From: CAYNFH01 sp964396385
GTDB taxonomy: Bacteria; Armatimonadota; Chthonomonadetes; Chthonomonadales; CAJBBX01
Direction: 5' to 3'
Length of the DNA stretch: 13,522 nt
NCBI GenBank assembly: GCA_964396385.1
Contig: CAYNFH010000179.1
Coordinates: 1-13,522, forward strand
The number at the start of each line of letters is the position of its first letter. Positions within the stretch are counted from its first letter, which is position 1. Made by a program: the position numbers and the translations under genes. The notes beneath the pieces are model-generated. The model made no database searches and was not told the DNA's origin. It saw nothing but the letters and a program-made list of their open reading frames with translations. Shown piece by piece: positions 1 through 6,200 of this stretch.

Positions 1-4
1 GTGA

Positions 5-29
5 CGAGGATCGCCTTCGGCGATCCTCG
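5..29 (-). terminator. Hairpin after the epimerase gene, possible terminator
   Basis: A perfect inverted repeat pairs bases 5-14 (CGAGGATCGC) with 20-29, with possible further closure of the short CTTCG loop. It starts two bases after the TAG stop of the minus-strand epimerase gene, where a terminator would be expected. The bases that would carry a U-tract (minus strand, beyond position 4) fall outside the window, so the call rests on the stem and its position only. Confidence 0.5.
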
Positions 30-30
30 G

Positions 31-1206
31 CTAGCCTTGGGCGGCAGGTTGAGGAGCCGCTGTCACAACGGTGGGCTGGGATCGGTCCTCCCCAGCGTGC
101 CGCCTTGTTGCAGGGGGGCAGTGGACCAGAGGTACAAAGGCTTTGTCAGTCCAGCGTAGGTCCCTGGCGCGGAGTTCTGCATCCACCATCTCCGTGCAGA
201 TGTCCCGCAAACTTCGCGTGATGCACCACTCTGGATAGTGCCGGCGGAGCTTTGCAAGGTCGCTAATGTAGCAGATGTGATCACCCAGCCGATTCTGCTC
301 TACGTACCGCCAATCCAGGCGGCGACCGGTCACATCTTCGACGAGGCTGATGCACTCCCGAACGGACGCGCTGTTCTGCCGCCCGCCCCCGAGGTTGTAA
401 ACCTCCCCGGGTCGGGGATTTCGTGCGAAGGCCTCGAAAGCGCGGACAACGTCGCGGCTGTGAATCTGATCGCGAACCTGCTTGCCCTTGTACCCGAAGA
501 CGGTGTACTTCTCGCCGGAGACGGCCGTCTTGACCAGATACGAAAGGAACCCGTGCAACTGCACGCCGGAATGCGATGGGCCGGTGAGACACCCGCCGCG
601 AAAGACCCCCACGTTCATTCCGAATGTACGGCCGTACTCCTGCGCCATCAGGTCCGCCGCGGCCTTGGACGAGCCAAACAGGCTGTGGAGGGACCGGTCG
701 ATCCGGCACTCCTCGCTGATGCCGGCAAAGTGCTCGGGGCGCGCATAGTCGTACCGGGTCTCCAACTCAATGAGCGGCAGCTCGTTCGGCGCGTCCCCGT
801 AGACCTTGTTGGTGCTCATGTAGAGGAAGACGGCCTCCGATGAGTGCAGTCGCGTAGCCTCCAGCAGATGCATGGTGCCGGTGGCGTTGACTTCGAAGTC
901 TATCAGCGGGATCTCGCGCGCCTTGTCGTGCGAGGGCTGAGCGGCGCAGTGGATAACCAGATCGAACTTGTGGAGGGCAAACAGGGAGCTGATGGCGGGC
1001 CAGTCACGGATGTCGATGGGGAAACACTGAAAGGAGCGGGTGCAGGCCCTCAGCCTCTCCAGGTTCCAGGTAGTGTCGCCTTCCGGGCCAAAGAACTCCC
1101 GCCGCATATTGTTGTCGACACCGAACACCTGGTGGCCCTGGGCATCGAAGTACTCCACAGCCTCCGAACCTATCAGGCCGTTACAGCCGGTAACGAGCAC
1201 ACGCAC
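31..1206 (-). CDS. NAD-dependent epimerase/dehydratase, CDP-paratose 2-epimerase-like
   Basis: An extended short-chain dehydrogenase/reductase of 391 aa, likely acting on a nucleotide sugar in the cytoplasm. Residues 6-13 (TGCNGLIG) are the Rossmann GxxGxxG NAD motif. The following VDNNMRREFFGPEG stretch, the STNKVYGD motif (about 131-138), and the later FRGGCLTG and GKQVRD segments are characteristic of CDP-paratose/tyvelose 2-epimerase relatives, which invert C2 of a CDP-3,6-dideoxyhexose using NAD. At the SDR YxxxK position the protein reads FGSSK (F177, K181), so the usual Tyr is replaced by Phe. The GTG at 1206 is chosen because AAGGAG lies 7 nt upstream and the Rossmann strand begins at once; the frame stays open to 1272 but adds an unlikely N-terminus. 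It is the last gene of the minus-strand block. The fold is near certain; the exact sugar substrate is not shown, and no glucose-1-phosphate cytidylyltransferase or CDP-glucose dehydratase is visible here. Confidence 0.88.
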   Translation of the reverse strand: MRVLVTGCNGLIGSEAVEYFDAQGHQVFGVDNNMRREFFGPEGDTTWNLERLRACTRSFQCFPIDIRDWPAISSLFALHKFDLVIHCAAQPSHDKAREIPLIDFEVNATGTMHLLEATRLHSSEAVFLYMSTNKVYGDAPNELPLIELETRYDYARPEHFAGISEECRIDRSLHSLFGSSKAAADLMAQEYGRTFGMNVGVFRGGCLTGPSHSGVQLHGFLSYLVKTAVSGEKYTVFGYKGKQVRDQIHSRDVVRAFEAFARNPRPGEVYNLGGGRQNSASVRECISLVEDVTGRRLDWRYVEQNRLGDHICYISDLAKLRRHYPEWCITRSLRDICTEMVDAELRARDLRWTDKAFVPLVHCPPATRRHAGEDRSQPTVVTAAPQPAAQG

Positions 1207-1213
1207 CACTTCA

Positions 1214-1219
1214 CTCCTT
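1214..1219 (-). promoter_or_regulatory. RBS of the epimerase gene (AAGGAG)
   Basis: AAGGAG on the minus strand sits 7 nt before the GTG at 1206. It decides this start over the longer open frame that begins with TTG at 1272. An adjacent GTG at 1209 is only 4 nt from the site and is less likely. Confidence 0.75.
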
Positions 1220-1336
1220 GTCTGCGCGCGTCGTCCAGCCAAGACAGCTCGCTGGACTAGAATCACCTCCAAGCAGACGGGTGTGTTGCCGCCGGGTGTT
1301 CCCCCAATGTGCTCAGCTCGTCAGCTTACTTTTCCG

Positions 1337-2434
1337 CTACCCTTTCGAGTTCCGGATATGAACGATGTCGCCGTCCTTGACTACATATTCCTTGCCCTCC
1401 AGCCGCATCTTGCCCGCCGACTTGGCGGCGTCCCACCCGCCGGAAGCCTCGAAATCTGGGAACGGCATGACCTCCGCCCGGATGAACGTCCGCGCGATGT
1501 CCGTGTGGATCTTTTCCGCGGCGCCTAGGGCAGTGGTGCCCGTCCGGATGGTCCAGGCGCGGACCTCGTCCTCCCCCACCGTAAAGAAGCTGATGTATCC
1601 CACAGCCGCGTAGGCGGCGCGGATGAGCCTGTCTCGCGCGGGTTCCTGAATGCCCATCGCCTCCAGGAACTCTCGCTCCTCCGCGGGATCCATCTGTGCC
1701 ACCTCCATCTCCACCTTGGCGCACAGCTCCACCAGCAGGAGCCCCTCCTCGGCGGCGAGGGCGCGCAGCCCGTCGGTGACGGCCATATCTCCGCCGAGAT
1801 CCTCTTCACCAACGTTGGCCACGAGAATCAACGGTTTTCCGCTCACGAACGCGAAGCTCCGGACGGACCGCTCCTCATCCGGACTGAGATCGAGCGTCCG
1901 TACGGGCTTCAGCGCTTCCAGGTGGTCTTTGATCTTCGTTAGGGTCTGGTGCTCCACGGCTTCGGCAGGGGTCTGCCGCTTCAACTGGCGGTTCTTCTCA
2001 AGACGCTCCATGCGGCCGTCGATGACGGTGAGGTCCGCCAGCAGCAGCTCCTCCATGATCCGCTGTGCATCGCGCCGCGGGTCGATCCCGGCGGGAGGCT
2101 CCGGCAGGACGTCGCTTCGGAAGGCCCGTACTACGAGCACCAGGGCGTCCATGTTCCGAACGCCCGTAAAGAAGTCCGTCCCGAACTTTTCTCGCTTTTC
2201 ATCCAGCTCGATCCGGGCCCCACCATCCGTGACCTCGATTGTGGCGGGGGTGGCTTTCTTCGGGTGGCACACCTCGACGGCGAAGTCGAACCGTGCGTCC
2301 GGCACCGGGATGGTGCCCAGGTTCACGGTGTCCGACCGCACGCCAAAGGAGTGGACGGCGGCGGTGGAGCGCGTTAGCGCGTTATAGAGGGTGGTCTTGC
2401 CGACCTCCGGCAGACCAATGATTCCAACCTTCAA
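1337..2434 (-). CDS. ychF: YchF/OLA1-like P-loop NTPase, divergent
   Basis: A 365-aa Obg-superfamily NTPase, close to the usual YchF length. YchF proteins bind ATP, associate with ribosomes and take part in stress responses. The P-loop is GLPEVGKTT (residues 7-15; family usual GLPNVGKST). An IPVPDAR segment follows, then the NVGEED segment matching the NxxE adenine-specificity motif. The C-terminal TGS-like domain has FFTVGEDEVRAWTIRTGTTA and ends VKDGDIVHIR. The family's YPFATIEPN segment is replaced by HSFGVRSDTVN, and the G3/switch II stretch DIAGLVKGASKGEG is replaced at equal length by a sequence starting DGGARIEL, losing the DxxG glycine and the glycine-rich loop. It may therefore be a divergent paralogue rather than the orthologue. 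The start is TTG at 2434: an in-frame TGA lies just two codons upstream, and no other start keeps the P-loop. GGTGA lies 6 nt before it. Confidence 0.85.
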   Translation of the reverse strand: MKVGIIGLPEVGKTTLYNALTRSTAAVHSFGVRSDTVNLGTIPVPDARFDFAVEVCHPKKATPATIEVTDGGARIELDEKREKFGTDFFTGVRNMDALVLVVRAFRSDVLPEPPAGIDPRRDAQRIMEELLLADLTVIDGRMERLEKNRQLKRQTPAEAVEHQTLTKIKDHLEALKPVRTLDLSPDEERSVRSFAFVSGKPLILVANVGEEDLGGDMAVTDGLRALAAEEGLLLVELCAKVEMEVAQMDPAEEREFLEAMGIQEPARDRLIRAAYAAVGYISFFTVGEDEVRAWTIRTGTTALGAAEKIHTDIARTFIRAEVMPFPDFEASGGWDAAKSAGKMRLEGKEYVVKDGDIVHIRNSKG

Positions 2435-2440
2435 TGGACT

Positions 2441-2445
2441 TCACC
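2441..2445 (-). promoter_or_regulatory. RBS of the ychF-like gene (GGTGA)
   Basis: GGTGA on the minus strand lies 6 nt upstream of the TTG at 2434. With the in-frame TGA immediately upstream, it supports TTG as the true start. Confidence 0.6.
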
Positions 2446-2462
2446 GCTTACAGTATGAAAGA

Positions 2463-2530
2463 ATGGGGGGACGGCATTGGCGCAGCGCGGAACAACTGCC
2501 CCCATACCCCCACACGCCGATACTCCCACA
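2463..2530. repeat. Intergenic G/C-rich inverted repeat and degenerate tandem repeat
   Basis: The gap between the nucleotidyltransferase and ychF-like genes holds two structures. ATGGGGG (2463-2469) is the reverse complement of CCCCCAT (2499-2505), giving a 7-bp stem with a loop of about 29 nt. Overlapping its right arm are two imperfect copies of a roughly 16-bp unit starting ATACCCCCACAC and ATACTCCCACAC. It could be a weak terminator for the upstream gene or simple-sequence drift. Confidence 0.4.
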
Positions 2531-2531
2531 C

Positions 2532-3332
2532 TCACTTTACCCCGCTCTCTTCAAAGCCGCGGGCGGGTGTCCAGCGCTGAAGGTAGATCCAGTCTTCCGG
2601 GTCGTCGACGTCGATGGGGAACAAAGGGCTGCAGTCCCGGATGAAGCGGATGGGGAGACCCGTGATCTCGCACAACCGCTGCTCCACGTCCTGCGATGTC
2701 ACACGCTTCATCTTGAACTTGAGGGCGAACTGCCACCCCAGGAGGCCAATCATCCTCGCCTTGTCCTTCCGGGCCGCCAGCACGGCCTGGATAGCGTGCT
2801 GCAGCCGGGGTACGGATCGGCTGTGGATGACCGCACACCCCCCGCCTATCCACGATCCATCCTTGAGCTGCACCGCCGTATTGGTGGCGCGAGGGAACTT
2901 GCGTAGGAACTCCTGGTGGCGGAGGATGGGATAGCACACGGCGGCGTTCTCCGGGCAGCGTTGGAGCAGGTTGTCGAACGCGTCGGTGGTTAGGAGCGGA
3001 TTGTCCGATGCGGTTACGAGGATGCGATGCTCCGGGAGCAGCCTGGCAATCGCCCCGAAAAGGTTTGCCTCGATGGACTCGGCCTCCGGGACCAGGAGGT
3101 CCGCCTCACAGACGCAGGGCACGTCGCGCAGCTCGTCCGGCCCTACAACCGCGATCCGCCCCACGAGGCGGCATCCCCGCACGGCCTCGTAGACCCACTG
3201 TATGAAGGGCTTGCCCTTGTATGGGAACAGCGCGCGCAGGGGGGTTCCGGTACGCCGCGCAAGCTCATCACTCGCGCGGCCCCCGGCCAGGATCACCGCG
3301 TCAAACGGCGCGGGTCCGGTTTCATCGGTCAT
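2532..3332 (-). CDS. MobA-like NTP transferase (nucleotidyltransferase family)
   Basis: A single-domain nucleotidyltransferase of 266 aa with a GT-A-like Rossmann fold. Such enzymes transfer a nucleotide to a phosphorylated sugar, cofactor or polyol in the cytoplasm. Near the N-terminus AVILAGG opens the nucleotide-binding loop, and FPYKGKPFIQWVYEAV supplies the conserved Lys and following helix. The metal-binding region is ASDNPLLTTDAF, and the C-terminus carries PIDVDDPEDW, the usual VDxDxPEDL-type motif of MobA-like transferases. The loop between LAGG and the Lys is longer than in MobA itself, so molybdenum cofactor guanylyltransferase is unlikely. Substrate is unknown; sugar-phosphate activation would fit the epimerase in the same block. 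ATG at 3332 is used; GTG at 3338 is an in-frame alternative, and neither has a clear Shine-Dalgarno. The upstream radical SAM gene ends 73 nt before the ATG. Confidence 0.82.
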   Translation of the reverse strand: MTDETGPAPFDAVILAGGRASDELARRTGTPLRALFPYKGKPFIQWVYEAVRGCRLVGRIAVVGPDELRDVPCVCEADLLVPEAESIEANLFGAIARLLPEHRILVTASDNPLLTTDAFDNLLQRCPENAAVCYPILRHQEFLRKFPRATNTAVQLKDGSWIGGGCAVIHSRSVPRLQHAIQAVLAARKDKARMIGLLGWQFALKFKMKRVTSQDVEQRLCEITGLPIRFIRDCSPLFPIDVDDPEDWIYLQRWTPARGFEESGVK

Positions 3333-3371
3333 CGGCACGGAGGGCCAGGCGAATCGACAGCCGGTCCGGAT

Positions 3372-3399
3372 TCATCCCTCATCCTTCATCCTTCATCCT
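3372..3399. repeat. Tandem heptamer repeat, four copies
   Basis: Four head-to-tail 7-bp units lie between the radical SAM and nucleotidyltransferase genes: TCATCCC once, then TCATCCT three times. On the transcribed (minus) strand this reads as repeated AGGATGA. Such heptamers are common intergenic simple repeats in some phyla and vary in number by slippage. Confidence 0.8.
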
Positions 3400-3405
3400 T
3401 TGCCG

Positions 3406-4545
3406 TTAGTCCCGCCGCCAGTACGCGCAGCAGCGGGCACAGATGGGGAAGTCGCCCTCCTGGTGCAGCCGGCGCCGATGCTCCTGAAAGGCGAAGTTAT
3501 TCCAGATGTCGGTGAACCGCTCCTGGAGGATGTTGCCGCATACCACGTCGAAGCAAGGGGACACGTCCCCGTTCGGCAGAATGTCGGTATTCAGCCAGGC
3601 ACATGCCGCCGGCTTACGGTGTACAAAGGTGTCCGGCTCGTTGTAGTAGAGACGGATCTCGTCGTCCGGGATGTCGGGATGGAAGAGCACCGGCATCTTG
3701 GCGGGCATCTTCTTCACTTCATGGATGAGGGAGATGACCCGCTCCACATTCATGGGCTTGGGCTCCATGCCGCCCATATCCTCATACGAGACACGGTGCC
3801 AGTCGCCCCACTTCTCGTTGTGGGCATTGACCATGCTGAGAGTAAGCTGCCACAGGTGCTGAAAGTTGAGTGCCTCGGCCCCAACCTCTTCCGCGACCCC
3901 AATCATATCCGTGATGTACTCGTAGTTGTCTGGCGTCATGGCACAGTTGATAATTATCGCCGGCTTCCGCAGCCCCTTCTGCCGTTTAAGCTCCTGCAGG
4001 TGCAGGACCCCCTCTACGGTCCGCTCATAGGCGCGCTCATGGCCCCGCACGTTGTTGTGGATGCCGCCCTTCCCGTCTATGGACACCACCATCATGTCCA
4101 TCGGGGCTTCCAGTATCTCCTCGGCCTTACGCTTGAGCGTAGTCCCATTGGTGGTCACGCCCGCGAGCATTCCGTTCTGCTTGATGTAGTGGACAAGGGG
4201 CGTAAAGTGCGGATAGAGCGTCGGCTCGCCGCCGGTAAACCACATGTAAGGCTTCCAGGGGCGGACATCGTCCACCACCTGCTTCCAAGCCTCAAGGGGA
4301 AGACTGTCTTTGGGATTGGTAAACACGGCGCCGTTGGCTACGAAGCTGCACATCTTGCACCGCAGATTGCAGCTAAAGGTGGGCTTGAGAGTGATGCCCA
4401 ACGGATAGCGGCTGAGGCCGTTCTGCGTGTTCTGCTCGCGAGTCAGGCCGGCTACCCGGACCTTGTTGCGGAAGTACCACTTCACCAGGTCCGGATGATT
4501 GAAGACCATCCGGGCCCCGGCTCGCGCGGTCGTCAGGACACCCAT
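3406..4545 (-). CDS. Radical SAM protein with SPASM-like C-terminal domain
   Basis: A 379-aa radical S-adenosylmethionine enzyme. The [4Fe-4S] motif is CNLRCKMC (C59, C63, C66; CX3CX2C), followed by the TIM-barrel markers WFTGGEPTLYP (the GGE motif) and TNGTTL. The C-terminal region has further cysteines (C315, C331, C336, C369, C372, C373) around NGDVSPC and CGNI, which fits a SPASM-type auxiliary cluster domain. SPASM enzymes modify peptides, nucleosides or other metabolites, and the substrate here is unknown. The 50 residues before the motif, with a basic amphipathic look, resemble those of other uncharacterised cytosolic members. The ATG at 4545 has GAGGAG (4555-4560) 9 nt upstream. It is the first gene of the minus-strand block and is divergent from tilS. 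No small precursor peptide ORF is evident next to it, which argues mildly against a peptide-modifying role. Confidence 0.88.
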   Translation of the reverse strand: MGVLTTARAGARMVFNHPDLVKWYFRNKVRVAGLTREQNTQNGLSRYPLGITLKPTFSCNLRCKMCSFVANGAVFTNPKDSLPLEAWKQVVDDVRPWKPYMWFTGGEPTLYPHFTPLVHYIKQNGMLAGVTTNGTTLKRKAEEILEAPMDMMVVSIDGKGGIHNNVRGHERAYERTVEGVLHLQELKRQKGLRKPAIIINCAMTPDNYEYITDMIGVAEEVGAEALNFQHLWQLTLSMVNAHNEKWGDWHRVSYEDMGGMEPKPMNVERVISLIHEVKKMPAKMPVLFHPDIPDDEIRLYYNEPDTFVHRKPAACAWLNTDILPNGDVSPCFDVVCGNILQERFTDIWNNFAFQEHRRRLHQEGDFPICARCCAYWRRD

Positions 4546-4565
4546 GCGTAGACTCTCCTCGCTCT

Positions 4566-4587
4566 GCCCACGGCGGGAGGCGTGGGC
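4566..4587. other. Hairpin between divergent radical SAM and tilS genes
   Basis: GCCCACG (4566-4572) and CGTGGGC (4581-4587) form a perfect 7-bp stem with an 8-nt loop. In the minus-strand transcript it lies 5 nt upstream of the radical SAM RBS. On the plus strand it covers the GTG at 4582 that opens the longest tilS frame. It could be a leader structure or an operator; no convincing sigma70 hexamers were found for either gene. Confidence 0.4.
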
Positions 4588-4692
4588 TGGGGGCAGGCTT
4601 GGCCCGAACCGCTAATTTGGCCCCATCATCCTGAATTCCTGCCCGCCGGCCCGCCGAAGGACTTCAGCCCATCCGCAGCGAAGCCCCGGAGA

Positions 4693-6099
4693 GTGGACGA
4701 AGATCTTGTGTTCACGCGTGCGCACGCGTACATCTCCAGTAAGGAACTGATTCCGCCGGGCTCCAGAGTGCTCGTCGCTGTCTCCGGCGGGCCGGACTCC
4801 AGCGCGCTGCTCCACGTGCTCGCGTCTCTGGCCGGTCCCCTCTCGTTCAGCGTCCACGCCGGCCACTTCAATCACGGATTCCGGGGAGCGGAGGCGGAGG
4901 CGGACGAAGCCGCCTCCGCCGCGCTCGCGGCTTCACTCGGCGTGCCTTTCGCTTCCGAGCATGGCGACGTGCCGGCCATCGCGCGCCGCCTCCACTTGAG
5001 CAAGCAGGAGGCCGCTCGCCGGGAGAGATGGAAGTTCCTGGAGCAGACTGCCGAGCGAGTGGGCGCGGAGCGGATCGCCACCGGACACACCCGGGATGAC
5101 CAGGTTGAGACCGTGCTGCTCAACATCCTGCGGGGAACGGGCACGGAAGGGCTGCGCGGGCTCACGCCTCGCGCCGGAAACCGCATCCGGCCGCTGCTGG
5201 AGGTGAGCAGAGAGGAGACCCAGGCGTACTGCCGGCGGCACGAAATCGAGTACCGGACAGACTCATCGAACGCATCCCTGACTTACCGCCGGAACCGCGT
5301 CCGAACGGAACTGCTTCCAGAACTCGAGACGTACTATAACCCATCTGTCCGGGATGCTCTCCTCCGCCTATCCAGCATCGCTTCGGACGAAGTCGACTAT
5401 CTACAGGATGAAGCCGAGCGCGCCCTGGAGGCAGTTAGCCTGAACGTCCTTCCGGAAGCAGTCGTCTTAGACACGAGAAGAGTGGCGAAGTTGCACACCG
5501 CCATCGCGCGGTCTGTGGTCAGGCTCGCGGTCAAGCGCGTTCGCGGTAACCTGGACGGGATCGAATTTGCCACTGTAGAACGTGTCCTAGGACGGTTGGA
5601 CACCGCGGACGACGAACGCTGGACCGAGACGCTTCCAGGCGGAGTCCGCGTTCAGGTTGGCGCAGGCGCCCTGACTGTTCGGGAAGTTCGAGCGCCTTCC
5701 TGTGCCGTTGCGGGGGAGTGGCCGCTCAAGGTGCCTGGGCGCACGGACGCGCACGGGCTCGGAGTCGCGGTTTGCGCCCGACTGATCCAACCTTGTGCGG
5801 AGGCGATTCCGACTGGCGATGCCCGAGCCGGCCATCTGAGTGCGGACGCCCTGCGGTTCCCGCTCGTCGTGCGGAACAGGCGGCCGGGCGACCGGATACG
5901 GCCACTGGGGATGGCGGGCAGCCGCAAGATCCAGGACATCCTGGTAGATCGAAAGACGGCGCGGGAAGAGCGGGACCGGATCCCGGTGATCGCCGACGCG
6001 GAGGGACCGCTCTGGGTCGTTGGACATGCGATCAGCGAGCGCGCGAGGATTGGCCCCGCAACGCACGCCGTCCTGGCTCTGAATGTGGAAGAACTATAG
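4693..6099 (+). CDS. tilS: tRNA(Ile)-lysidine synthase
   Basis: TilS uses ATP and lysine to convert the wobble cytidine (C34) of the CAU-anticodon tRNA-Ile to lysidine, so that it reads AUA as isoleucine. The protein is 468 aa from this start. The PP-loop ATP pyrophosphatase motif SGGPDS is at residues 31-36. NHGFRGAEAEADEA and ATGHTRDDQVETVLLNILRG are the conserved tRNA/ATP-site segments, and TDSSNASLTYRRNRVR follows. The C-terminal TilS domain carries RNRRPGDRIRPLGM and KIQDILVD, so the enzyme looks full length. The start is uncertain: GTG at 4693 leaves about 30 residues before the PP-loop, as in known TilS, and 147 bp to the divergent gene. The frame is open back to GTG 4582, but that would add 37 atypical residues and leave only 36 bp. 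Neither GTG has a well-spaced RBS. ftsH follows 101 bp downstream. Confidence 0.93.
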   Translation: MDEDLVFTRAHAYISSKELIPPGSRVLVAVSGGPDSSALLHVLASLAGPLSFSVHAGHFNHGFRGAEAEADEAASAALAASLGVPFASEHGDVPAIARRLHLSKQEAARRERWKFLEQTAERVGAERIATGHTRDDQVETVLLNILRGTGTEGLRGLTPRAGNRIRPLLEVSREETQAYCRRHEIEYRTDSSNASLTYRRNRVRTELLPELETYYNPSVRDALLRLSSIASDEVDYLQDEAERALEAVSLNVLPEAVVLDTRRVAKLHTAIARSVVRLAVKRVRGNLDGIEFATVERVLGRLDTADDERWTETLPGGVRVQVGAGALTVREVRAPSCAVAGEWPLKVPGRTDAHGLGVAVCARLIQPCAEAIPTGDARAGHLSADALRFPLVVRNRRPGDRIRPLGMAGSRKIQDILVDRKTAREERDRIPVIADAEGPLWVVGHAISERARIGPATHAVLALNVEEL

Positions 6100-6124
6100 G
6101 CGGGTCACGACTTGTTCGCCCGCC
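6099..6124 (+). terminator. Weak hairpin after tilS
   Basis: GGCGGG (6099-6104) pairs with CCCGCC (6119-6124), with a possible inner CGA/TCG pairing. No T-run follows, so it is at best a weak or Rho-assisted terminator before the ftsH promoter. Confidence 0.3.
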
Positions 6125-6149
6125 TCTGGCGTCCCGGGGGCGGCAAGAC

Positions 6150-6167
6150 CCCTATGCTATAATAGGG
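6150..6167 (+). promoter_or_regulatory. ftsH promoter: extended -10 inside a dyad
   Basis: TGCTATAAT at 6155-6163 is a perfect extended -10 (TGn plus TATAAT), placing the transcript start near 6170 and leaving a leader of about 30 nt before ftsH. There is no recognisable -35 at 17 bp (G-rich instead), which an extended -10 can tolerate. CCCTAT (6150-6155) and ATAGGG (6162-6167) form a perfect inverted repeat centred on the -10, so a repressor or activator site is possible. Confidence 0.7.
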
Positions 6168-6189
6168 CGTTTTCGCCGTACGGGGTAGC

Positions 6190-6195
6190 AGGAGG
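6190..6195 (+). promoter_or_regulatory. RBS of ftsH (AGGAGG)
   Basis: A full-consensus AGGAGG lies 5 nt before the TTG at 6201. It fixes TTG as the ftsH start even though it is a rarer initiation codon. Confidence 0.85.
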
Positions 6196-6200
6196 CTGTC

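Noticed and set aside
238..843. Long plus-strand open frame of about 200 codons
   Set aside because: It is antisense to the epimerase, which has clear family motifs; long antisense frames are expected in GC-rich DNA, and the translation shows no recognisable domain.
2499..2530. G-quadruplex on the minus strand
   Set aside because: Only three G-runs of three or more lie close together on that strand; the fourth run nearby is on the other strand.
3406..4545. RiPP-type maturase for a nearby precursor peptide
   Set aside because: No short peptide ORF with an RBS is evident in the flanking gaps, which are short and filled by repeats or hairpins.
3202..4551. Plus-strand open frame of 449 codons
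   Set aside because: It lies opposite the radical SAM gene and part of the nucleotidyltransferase gene, both well supported. Its translation is His-rich and low-complexity, with no family motifs.
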